A stretch of DNA of 6,293 bases. It comes from Bacteroidaceae bacterium. Lineage in GTDB: Bacteria; Bacteroidota; Bacteroidia; Bacteroidales; Bacteroidaceae. Positions within the stretch are counted from its first letter, which is position 1; each line of letters opens with the position of its first letter. Below are positions 1 through 5,467 of this stretch, in pieces. The stretch covers positions 1 through 6,293 of the forward strand of contig JAFYMV010000019.1 of the NCBI GenBank assembly GCA_017548225.1, read 5' to 3'. Below the pieces are notes generated by a model. That model saw nothing but the letters and a program-made list of their open reading frames with translations, searched no databases and was not told the origin of the DNA. A program made the translations under genes and the position numbers.

Positions 1-2
1 GA

Positions 3-377
3 TTATTTCAGTCGTGCCATGAACTTTTCGCGGTCTACGATGAAACGGGTGTGCTCGCCTTCGCCGATGAGGCCCTCTTCGTCATTGGCGGTGACGGTAA
101 ACTGTAGTTTGCGCCCCTCAATGGCGGTAAGGGTGGCGGTGGCAGTAATGATTCGTCCATGTGCGGTGGGTTTGAGATGCGAGGCTGAAATGTGTCCGCC
201 TACAGTGGTTTGCCCTTCGCTCAAATGGGGCGCTACGCAGTGCATGGCCGCCTCTTCCATCAAGGCGATCATGGATGGAGTTGCTAGTACGCGCAAGTCG
301 CCGCTTCCTACATGGGCGGCCAGGTGGTGCTCCTCTACGGTGCGGGTGCTGGTATGGGTAAGTCCGTTTTGTAACAT
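3..377 (-). CDS. FlK-type hotdog-fold thioesterase
   Basis: This complete gene encodes a 124-residue protein that probably hydrolyses an acyl-CoA thioester in the cytoplasm. It resembles fluoroacetyl-CoA thioesterase FlK over almost its whole length. The ATPSMIALMEEAA helix (32-44), the GGHISASHL strand (60-68), the EGRKL turn (87-91) and the IGEGEHTRFIVD segment (104-115) all match the family pattern. Thr33, Glu41 and His67 have the same spacing as the FlK catalytic residues Thr42, Glu50 and His76 as I remember them, and Gly60 and Arg111 also fall at conserved places. The match supports an active enzyme but not activity on fluoroacetyl-CoA; most bacterial homologues have no known substrate. 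It is divergent from the membrane protein gene at 543. The start is the ATG at 375-377, preceded by an A-rich stretch. The stop codon lies almost at the window edge, so its downstream neighbour is unseen. Confidence 0.88.
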   Translation of the reverse strand: MLQNGLTHTSTRTVEEHHLAAHVGSGDLRVLATPSMIALMEEAAMHCVAPHLSEGQTTVGGHISASHLKPTAHGRIITATATLTAIEGRKLQFTVTANDEEGLIGEGEHTRFIVDREKFMARLK

Positions 378-407
378 ATGCGTTGTGTTTTTTTTTTATT
401 GCTGGTG

Positions 408-415
408 TAAAGGTA
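408..415 (-). promoter_or_regulatory. Possible -7 box for the thioesterase gene
   Basis: Read on the minus strand this is TACCTTTA, one base off the Bacteroidota -7 consensus TAnnTTTG. It lies about 30 bases before the thioesterase start. The T-rich stretch CTTTTTA about 20 bases further upstream could act as the -33 region but lacks the usual TTTG, so this call is weaker than the other promoters here. Confidence 0.4.
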
Positions 416-488
416 CGATAATGCGAGCAAAATAAAAAGTTTGCTTTGATATTTCTAGTCGTTGTTTTTTGTGAATATCGGGATAAAC

Positions 489-521
489 CTTGCTTTTTTA
501 TGTTGTTCGCTTTATCTTTGC
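489..521 (+). promoter_or_regulatory. Promoter of the AI-2E family gene
   Basis: The -7 box TATCTTTGC (513-521) matches the Bacteroidota consensus TAnnTTTG. The -33 box is CTTG (489-492), with a 20-base spacer. Transcription would begin near 527, leaving a short leader of about 15 bases before the ATG at 543. This decides the start of the gene: an in-frame ATG at 462 lies upstream of the promoter and would not be on this transcript. Confidence 0.75.
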
Positions 522-542
522 AATGATATAAGGTTATATAAT

Positions 543-1640
543 ATGAATAAGGAAATTACATTTGACCGTTTTATTCGTGGGCTTATTGCCATAGCAGCAT
601 GTGTGGTGGCTTGCCTGCTCATCAGCAGGTTGAGTGGAGCACTACTGCCATTCCTCATCGCATGGCTCTTTTGCTATTTGGTGTATCCGATTGTGAAGTT
701 CTTCCAATATAAAGTGGGGCTTAAGAGTCGTTTGCTCGCTGTAGCGGTGGTGCTATTGCTTATTGCTGGGCTCATTGTGGGTGCATGCTTTCTAGTAATA
801 CCGCCAGTGGTGCAAGAATTCGTTACGCTTAAGGGGTTTGTCCTTAATTATATTACTTCGGATGGAGGTAATGCAACTATCCCCGATGTGGTGAATGAGT
901 TTGTGCACAGACATATAGATATGGCCGCGGTGGAGAGCTATTTCTCGGTAGATCGTATTGGAGAACTTGTAAGGGGTGCTCTGCCCAAGATTTGGAGTGT
1001 GGTGACACAGTCGTTCAGCCTTATGTGGGGATTGGTGGCAGTATTTATGGTGATGGTGTATATCCTTTTTATCCTCAAAGACTATGAGCGATTGGAACGC
1101 GGATGGGTGAGCCTGATACCAGAAAAGTATCGTGAGCGTGTGGTAAACCTCGTAGAAGATGTAGAGGGTAGTATGAGTAACTATTTTCGTGGACAGGCGC
1201 TCGTGGCTTTGTGTGTGGGTATATTGTTCAGTATTGGTTTTGTTATCATCGACTTTCCTTTGGCTATTGGCTTCGGACTTTTCGTGGGATTGCTCAATAT
1301 CGTGCCCTATCTGCAAACTGTAGCGCTAGTGCCTACCGTATTCTTGGCGCTGGTTAAAGCTGCCAATACGGGAGAGAACTTTTGGTGGATACTTGTGGCT
1401 GCGGGTATTGTGTTTCTTGTGGTACAGGCGATACAGGAAACCATTCTTATACCGCGTATAATGAATAAGGTAACGGGGCTCAACCCTGCTGTGATTTTAC
1501 TGTCGCTCTCTATTTGGGGAAGTTTGCTCGGACTTGTGGGTATGATTATTGCATTGCCTGCCACTTCGCTGCTCCTTTCGTATTATCGTCGTTTCTTGAG
1601 GAAACAGGAAATAGAGGATAGCGGAACGGAAAAGGGGTGA
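543..1640 (+). CDS. AI-2E/PerM family transporter
   Basis: This gene encodes a 365-residue inner-membrane protein of the AI-2E transporter (PerM/TqsA/YdiK) family. Members are proposed exporters or Na+/H+ antiporters; despite the name, most have no proven link to autoinducer-2. The family layout is clear. Hydrophobic segments lie at about 12-30, 33-52 and 65-88. A soluble stretch follows at 90-155, then segments at about 156-178, 218-270, 282-298 and 313-346. Conserved patches include LNIVPYLQTV (251-260), the QAIQETILIPRI block (295-306), TGLNPAVILL (311-320) and GMIIALP (333-339). The length is normal for the family. I chose the ATG at 543 because the promoter at 489-521 lies downstream of the alternative ATG at 462, and because AAGG at 530-533 could serve as a ribosome binding site. 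It appears to be transcribed alone. No hairpin terminator is visible after it. The substrate cannot be told from sequence. Confidence 0.88.
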   Translation: MNKEITFDRFIRGLIAIAACVVACLLISRLSGALLPFLIAWLFCYLVYPIVKFFQYKVGLKSRLLAVAVVLLLIAGLIVGACFLVIPPVVQEFVTLKGFVLNYITSDGGNATIPDVVNEFVHRHIDMAAVESYFSVDRIGELVRGALPKIWSVVTQSFSLMWGLVAVFMVMVYILFILKDYERLERGWVSLIPEKYRERVVNLVEDVEGSMSNYFRGQALVALCVGILFSIGFVIIDFPLAIGFGLFVGLLNIVPYLQTVALVPTVFLALVKAANTGENFWWILVAAGIVFLVVQAIQETILIPRIMNKVTGLNPAVILLSLSIWGSLLGLVGMIIALPATSLLLSYYRRFLRKQEIEDSGTEKG

Positions 1641-1708
1641 TGTGCGGGCATAAACAGCCTTCCCGAAACAAAAAATATGGGTGTGAGGAATAAAAAGGGG
1701 CAAAAAAG

Positions 1709-1740
1709 TTTGTGTTTTCGCAAAAAGTTCCTACCTTTGC
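1709..1740 (+). promoter_or_regulatory. Promoter of tRNA-Lys
   Basis: A textbook Bacteroidota promoter: TTTG (1709-1712), a 19-base spacer, then TACCTTTGC (1732-1740). Transcription would begin near 1746, giving a 5' leader of about 30 bases before the mature tRNA at 1775. This is the best consensus match in the window, as expected for a stable RNA gene. From the AI-2E stop at 1640 up to this promoter I see nothing else. Confidence 0.82.
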
Positions 1741-1774
1741 ACTCGCAAATGCGAAAGCGCTTGCATAAGAGGTC

Positions 1775-1847
1775 GATTCGCTAGCTCAGCAGGTAGAGCA
1801 CATCCCTTTTAAGGATGGGGTCTTGGGTTCGAGCCCCAAGCGAATCA
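1775..1847 (+). tRNA. tRNA-Lys (anticodon TTT)
   Basis: A complete 73-base cloverleaf can be drawn. The acceptor stem is GATTCGC (1775-1781) with GCGAATC (1840-1846). The D stem is GCTC (1784-1787) with GAGC (1796-1799). The anticodon stem is CATCC (1801-1805) with GGATG (1813-1817), around the loop CTTTTAA. The T stem is TTGGG (1823-1827) with CCCAA (1835-1839), around TTCGAGC. All these stems pair perfectly. The anticodon is TTT at 1808-1810, which reads AAA and AAG lysine codons. The discriminator base is A1847. The 3' CCA is not encoded, since CTG follows, so it must be added by tRNA nucleotidyltransferase. The gene stands alone, with its own promoter and terminator. Confidence 0.97.
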
Positions 1848-1852
1848 CTGGA

Positions 1853-1884
1853 GAGAGGACTCTTTAGAGCTCCTCTCTTTTTTT
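1853..1884 (+). terminator. Intrinsic terminator of tRNA-Lys
   Basis: GAGAGGA (1853-1859) pairs fully with TCCTCTC (1871-1877). Above a one-base bulge, CTC (1860-1862) pairs with GAG (1867-1869) around a four-base loop. Seven T residues follow at 1878-1884. This is a classic factor-independent terminator placed 5 bases after the tRNA, separating it from the nusB operon. Confidence 0.85.
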
Positions 1885-1951
1885 GTGTCATTACGAATAT
1901 TGTCCAATGAAAAGAAAAATTGTGCCTCTTTTTTATATTTACTCGTTGAGT

Positions 1952-1984
1952 TTTGGCGTTTCGCTCGAATTTTACTACCTTCGC
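1952..1984 (+). promoter_or_regulatory. Promoter of the nusB operon
   Basis: TTTG (1952-1955), a 20-base spacer and TACCTTCGC (1976-1984) make a Bacteroidota-type promoter with one mismatch in the -7 box (TTCG for TTTG). Transcription would begin near 1990, only about 15 bases before the nusB ATG. The leader ATAAAGAGTT just before the ATG holds a weak AAAGAG ribosome binding site. Between the tRNA terminator and this promoter I see only AT-rich spacer. Confidence 0.7.
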
Positions 1985-2004
1985 ACAAAATTTCATAAAG
2001 AGTT

Positions 2005-2931
2005 ATGATTAATAGAGTTCTTATCAGACTGAAGGTGATTCAGGTGATCTATGCCTACTATCAGAATGGAGGCAAGAATTTAGAGGCCGCAGAGAAGGAG
2101 TTGTTCTTTAGCTTGTCAAAGGCGTATGACTTGTATAAGTATCTGTTGTTGTTGATGGTAGAGGTTACGCAATTTGCTGACCGCCGCATTGATAATCGTC
2201 GCCATAAGTTGCGTCCCTCTTACGAGGATCTCAACCCTAATACTCGTTTTATTGACAATGCCTTTATGGCACAGTTGATGCAGAACGCACAGCTTGAGGA
2301 GTTCCGTGCCAACCAAAAGCGTACTTGGGATGATGAGGGCGATTTTGTAAAGCATCTATTTGAGAAGATGGAGCAGACCAAAGCTTATCAAGAATACATG
2401 AGCAAGGATGCTTTGACCTATGAGGATGATCGCGAATTGTGGCGTAAGTTGTATCGTTCTACTATCGCTCAAAACGAAACAATTGATGAGATTCTGGAGG
2501 AACAAAGTCTCTATTGGAACGACGATAAGGCCATTGTAGATACCTTCGTGTTGAAGACCATCAAACGATTTGAGCCCGAAAATGGTGCAGCGCAAGAACT
2601 GATGCCCGAATACAAGGATGATGAGGACAAGGAGTTTGCTCGTAAATTGCTGCGCACTGCTATTGCCAATGGCGATGCTTATCGCAAGCTCATGGAAAAC
2701 AATGCAAAGAACTGGGATATGGAGCGATTCGCCTTTATGGATATCCTTATCATGCAGGTGGCATTGGCCGAGATTTTCTCATTCCCCTCAATCCCTGTAT
2801 CTGTGTCGCTCAATGAGTATGTGGAGATTGCCAAGATGTATAGCACGCCCAAGAGTGGTAGCTTTATCAATGGTATGCTCGACTCTATTGTAAATCAACT
2901 GAAGAGTGAGAACAAACTCAATAAGCAATAA
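2005..2931 (+). CDS. nusB: Transcription antitermination factor NusB, with a long insertion
   Basis: NusB binds boxA RNA together with ribosomal protein S10 (NusE) and helps RNA polymerase read through rRNA operons. Two separated parts of this 308-residue protein match the family. The first is the N-terminal helix (4-20, NRVLIRLKVIQVIYAYYQ), which corresponds to the usual R-x-x-A-x-Q-x-L-Y start of NusB. The second is the C-terminal part from about 208 to 302, including FMDILIMQVALAEI (244-257), SLNEYVEIAKMYS (268-280) and SGSFINGMLDSI (284-295). Bacterial NusB is typically about 140 residues. Here about 140 to 150 extra residues, highly charged and predicted helical, lie between the two parts. 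A long NusB is usual in Bacteroidota, so I read the insertion as lineage-specific and not as a gene fusion error. It is the first gene of the nusB-yajC-YbbR-coaE operon. Confidence 0.93.
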   Translation: MINRVLIRLKVIQVIYAYYQNGGKNLEAAEKELFFSLSKAYDLYKYLLLLMVEVTQFADRRIDNRRHKLRPSYEDLNPNTRFIDNAFMAQLMQNAQLEEFRANQKRTWDDEGDFVKHLFEKMEQTKAYQEYMSKDALTYEDDRELWRKLYRSTIAQNETIDEILEEQSLYWNDDKAIVDTFVLKTIKRFEPENGAAQELMPEYKDDEDKEFARKLLRTAIANGDAYRKLMENNAKNWDMERFAFMDILIMQVALAEIFSFPSIPVSVSLNEYVEIAKMYSTPKSGSFINGMLDSIVNQLKSENKLNKQ

Positions 2932-2971
2932 GTTAAATAGGATATAATCATTCATTAAAAATAGAAGTAAT

Positions 2972-3292
2972 ATGTTGTTATTGCAAGCACAAGCAGCAGG
3001 AGGTTCTCTCCTTTCATCACCCATCGTAATGTTGGTGTTGATGTTCGTTATCATGTGGTTTTTTATGATTCGTCCGCAGCGTAAGCAGCAGAAGGCTCTT
3101 GAGGCTTTCCGCAACAGCCTTGCTGCAGGTCAGCAGGTGGTAACAAGCGGTGGCATATATGGTACCGTAAAAGATATCATCAATGAGAACGGACGCAGCA
3201 TCGTGGTGTTGGAGATTGCCACAGGCGTGAAAATCAAGATTGATAAGTCGTCTGTATTTGCCGATATGTCGGCAACTGCACAGCAGAAGTAA
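2972..3292 (+). CDS. yajC: Preprotein translocase subunit YajC
   Basis: YajC is a small inner-membrane protein that associates with SecDF and the SecYEG translocon during protein export. This 106-residue protein has the normal family size and order. A short N-terminal segment precedes one transmembrane helix at about 17-33. Next come the basic motif IRPQRKQQK (33-41) and a cytoplasmic domain with the hallmark GQQVVTSGGIYGTV (53-66), ending in IDKSSV (90-95). The gap after nusB is 40 bases with no promoter or hairpin that I can see, so it is probably cotranscribed. ATAGAAGTAAT directly before the ATG is the likely ribosome binding region. Its stop codon touches the start of the next gene. Confidence 0.95.
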   Translation: MLLLQAQAAGGSLLSSPIVMLVLMFVIMWFFMIRPQRKQQKALEAFRNSLAAGQQVVTSGGIYGTVKDIINENGRSIVVLEIATGVKIKIDKSSVFADMSATAQQK

Positions 3293-4306
3293 ATGACGAT
3301 GGCAAGAAAACAGCCACATCAGTTACAACAAACCAAACAATTTGTAAGAAACTTCCTGCGCATCAATGATGGCGGGGAGTTTCTCGTGTTTTTGTTTTTC
3401 CTCCTCGCAGCTTTCGTCTTCTGGTATCTGACTACGATGCATCAGGAGTACGAGATGACTTATACCGTAAAACTGGAACTGAAAAACTTGCCGAACAATC
3501 TGTTGGTAACCGAGCCATTACCCAAAGAAATGAAGGTTGTGCTCAAGGATAAGGGGGACAAGTTGGTTGAGTACAAGGCGCGTGGAGTCATGAAGGAGTT
3601 GGCTTTGGACTATCATCGCCAATCCAATGCGATGGGGCGCACGGCGATTTATGGCACAGAACTGCGTAAACTGTTGAGTGCTGGGCTGGCTTCGTCGACT
3701 CAAATTGTATCTACCTCATTAGATACCCTGAAATACTATGTGGCTGATGCTCGTGGGGTAAAGTTGCCCTTGCGCTTGAGAGGTCAGATTGAGGCAGACA
3801 AGCAGCACATGGTGGAGCATGTAACCATGATTCCTGATAGTGTAACCGTATGGGCTGCACGCCAAGTGGTCGATACAATGACTGCTGTTTACACTCCCTA
3901 TGTGCGGTATGTAGGTCTTGTTGATTCGGTAAAGCAAACAATCAAATTAGATACCGACGAGTGGGGTGTCCGCTATTCGCCTTCTGAAGTGACGCTCAAT
4001 GTGGGGGTAAGTCCCTATGTGAGCAAAAGCGTGATGGTTCCCGTTGAAGGGTATATGTTCCCTTATGGGCAGCAGTTGAAGACCTTTCCGTCGAAGGCTA
4101 AGGTGTCATTCCGTGTTAGTCTGAACAATTTCCGTCAGGTTACCGAGGATGATTTCAAAATTCTCGTCCGCTATGCTCAAATACGCGACAATGTGTCGGG
4201 TAAGGTGGTGCTTGGTTTGGATGGAATGCCTGATAATGTCACGGATGTGGTGATTGAGCCCTCTGAAGTGGACTATCTGATAGAAATGAACGCACCGCTA
4301 TATTAG
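3293..4306 (+). CDS. YbbR-like domain membrane protein
   Basis: This 337-residue protein has a cytoplasmic N-terminus, one transmembrane helix at about 29-47 (EFLVFLFFLLAAFVFWYL) and a large extracytoplasmic part rich in beta strands. That part contains YbbR-like repeats: one at about 55-150, a second at about 155-240, and probably a partial third at 245-332. The segments PKEMKVVLK, PDSVTVWA and PSEVTLNV show the recurring P-x-x-V-x-V strand of the family. In Firmicutes, YbbR proteins (CdaR) regulate the diadenylate cyclase CdaA; no cyclase gene is present here, so that role cannot be assumed. The ATG directly follows the yajC TAA with no spacer, which suggests coupled translation; a second in-frame ATG at 3299 is possible. 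Placement between yajC and coaE is the known Bacteroidales order. Molecular function is unknown. Confidence 0.85.
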   Translation: MTMARKQPHQLQQTKQFVRNFLRINDGGEFLVFLFFLLAAFVFWYLTTMHQEYEMTYTVKLELKNLPNNLLVTEPLPKEMKVVLKDKGDKLVEYKARGVMKELALDYHRQSNAMGRTAIYGTELRKLLSAGLASSTQIVSTSLDTLKYYVADARGVKLPLRLRGQIEADKQHMVEHVTMIPDSVTVWAARQVVDTMTAVYTPYVRYVGLVDSVKQTIKLDTDEWGVRYSPSEVTLNVGVSPYVSKSVMVPVEGYMFPYGQQLKTFPSKAKVSFRVSLNNFRQVTEDDFKILVRYAQIRDNVSGKVVLGLDGMPDNVTDVVIEPSEVDYLIEMNAPLY

Positions 4307-4317
4307 TCGGCATAAGA

Positions 4318-4905
4318 ATGCATACTGCTCCATATATAATAGGTGTTACGGGTGGCATCGGCAGCGGAAAATCTGTCGTGTCGCGTTTGTTGCGTCTAAT
4401 GGATGTGCCTGTATATGATTGCGATAGTGAGGCCAAACGCCTGATGTGTGAAAATGCGTCAATTCGCAAAGCACTTATTCGTACTGTGGGTGATAGGGTA
4501 TACGATGCTATGGGTAGGCTTGATAGAGCGTGCCTTGCATCATATATGTTTGGTAATGCCGAACGGGTAGCTTTGATTAATAGTATCGTGCATCCTGTGG
4601 TGCGTGCCGACTTTAGAGCGTGGGCACAGCATGCGGATAGAGCGGTAGTAGCAGTGGAGAGTGCCATACTCTTTGAGGCTGGTATGGAGGCTGATGTCGA
4701 TGCTGTGTGGTTGGTGCATGCTCCGGAGGATATGCGCTTGCAGCGTGCCATTAAGCGCGATGCCTCTAATGAGAAGGCAGTGCGTAGTCGCATGCAGAGC
4801 CAGTTGGACGAGCAGGAGTATATGCGGCGTGCAGATGTGGTGTTGCAAAACGATGGCAACCATTCGCTGATAAGTCAGGTGCGGGAATTGCTCTCTCAAC
4901 GATGA
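4318..4905 (+). CDS. coaE: Dephospho-CoA kinase
   Basis: CoaE carries out the last step of coenzyme A synthesis, phosphorylating the ribose 3'-hydroxyl of dephospho-CoA with ATP in the cytoplasm. The 195-residue length is typical. Visible motifs are the Walker A loop GGIGSGKS (12-19) and the YDCDSEAK substrate motif (33-40) with the likely catalytic Asp36. Others are IVHPVVR (90-96), ESAILFEAGMEADVDAVWLV (114-133), the QRAIKRD lid region (142-148) and the closing ADVVLQNDG (172-180), which matches the family's A-D-x-V-x-x-N-x-G. All key residues are present, so the enzyme should be active. It starts 11 bases after the YbbR stop, with a weak AAGA upstream, and is probably the last gene of the nusB operon. 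No clear terminator follows; a new promoter begins about 50 bases downstream. Confidence 0.95.
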   Translation: MHTAPYIIGVTGGIGSGKSVVSRLLRLMDVPVYDCDSEAKRLMCENASIRKALIRTVGDRVYDAMGRLDRACLASYMFGNAERVALINSIVHPVVRADFRAWAQHADRAVVAVESAILFEAGMEADVDAVWLVHAPEDMRLQRAIKRDASNEKAVRSRMQSQLDEQEYMRRADVVLQNDGNHSLISQVRELLSQR

Positions 4906-4954
4906 GACTTGATGGCGAAAATGTAAGTGGCTCCCTTATATTCGTTCGTTGAGA

Positions 4955-4987
4955 TTTGTTTTTTCTCATCTCTTGCACTAATTTTGC
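4955..4987 (+). promoter_or_regulatory. Promoter of the DUF5606-lipoprotein unit
   Basis: TTTG (4955-4958), a 20-base spacer and TAATTTTGC (4979-4987) give a full match to the Bacteroidota -33/-7 consensus. Transcription would begin near 4993, leaving a leader of about 47 bases that is A-rich just before the ATG at 5040. This splits the last two genes from the nusB operon, though read-through from coaE remains possible. Confidence 0.8.
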
Positions 4988-5039
4988 TCCCACAATGAAA
5001 TGAAATAGTATTAACATAAACCATAAAAAGAAAATTATT

Positions 5040-5456
5040 ATGCTCAAAACTGTGTTGTCTGTTGCCGGAAAGCCCGGTTTGTATAAGCTCGTGTCAAGCG
5101 GACGCAACATGCTTATCGTAGAAGCCCTTGATGCTACCAAAAAGCGCTTGCCCATCCATGAGGTGGATAAGGTGGTTTCACTTGGCGATATTGCTATGTT
5201 TACCGAAGATGAAGAGGTGCCTTTGTGGCAGGTGTTGGAGAGTGTGAAGACCAAGTGTGAAGGTGCTGCTTGTGCTGTCGACCATAAGAAGGCTTCAAAT
5301 GAGGAATTGGCCGATTTCTTCGCAGAGGTACTCCCCAACTATGACCGCGATCGTGTATATATGTCTCATGTGCGCAAGCTCATTCAGTGGTATAACATTC
5401 TTGTGGCTGCTAACCTTACAGACTTTGTGCCTGAAGAAGCTGAAGTAGAAGAGTAA
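5040..5456 (+). CDS. DUF5606 domain protein
   Basis: This 138-residue protein is recognised as a DUF5606 family member by its opening, MLKTVLSVAGKPGLYKLVS (1-19), followed by GRNMLIVEALDATKKR (21-36) and IHEVDKVVSLGDIAMF (39-54). The N-terminal half looks like a small beta-rich domain. The C-terminal half is mostly helical, with NEELADFFAEVLPNYDRDRV (87-106) and SHVRKLIQWYNILV (109-122), and it ends in an acidic tail (PEEAEVEE). There is no signal peptide or membrane helix, so it should be cytoplasmic. The family is conserved in Bacteroidota and often lies next to coaE, as here, but its function is unknown. The ATG at 5040 follows an A-rich leader typical of the phylum. It is probably cotranscribed with the lipoprotein gene that starts 11 bases after its stop. 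Confidence 0.88.
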   Translation: MLKTVLSVAGKPGLYKLVSSGRNMLIVEALDATKKRLPIHEVDKVVSLGDIAMFTEDEEVPLWQVLESVKTKCEGAACAVDHKKASNEELADFFAEVLPNYDRDRVYMSHVRKLIQWYNILVAANLTDFVPEEAEVEE

Positions 5457-5467
5457 TCGGAATGTAT

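Noticed and set aside
19..435. An open frame of 138 codons on the plus strand opposite the thioesterase gene.
   Set aside because: It is antisense to a gene with clear family motifs, and its own translation shows no recognisable domain.
462..542. An in-frame N-terminal extension of the AI-2E gene from the ATG at 462, adding 27 residues.
   Set aside because: The stretch contains the -33 and -7 boxes of the gene's own promoter, and the Cys-rich extension is not typical of the family. The ATG at 543 fits better.
1641..1700. A terminator or small RNA after the AI-2E gene.
   Set aside because: I found no stem with a following T run and no promoter-like element here, so it is reported as empty spacer.
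1781..1996. An open frame of 71 codons on the minus strand covering the tRNA and the nusB promoter.
   Set aside because: It overlaps a perfect tRNA cloverleaf and its terminator, and the translation looks like noise.
4239..4859. A long open frame of 206 codons on the minus strand opposite coaE.
   Set aside because: It is a shadow of coaE. The translation is Ser/Ala/Arg-rich with no motif, while the plus strand has all CoaE motifs.
4950..4968. A possible terminator after coaE, TGAGA pairing with TCTCA.
   Set aside because: The stem is only five pairs with a nine-base loop and no T run directly after it. It overlaps the -33 box of the next promoter, so chance is more likely.
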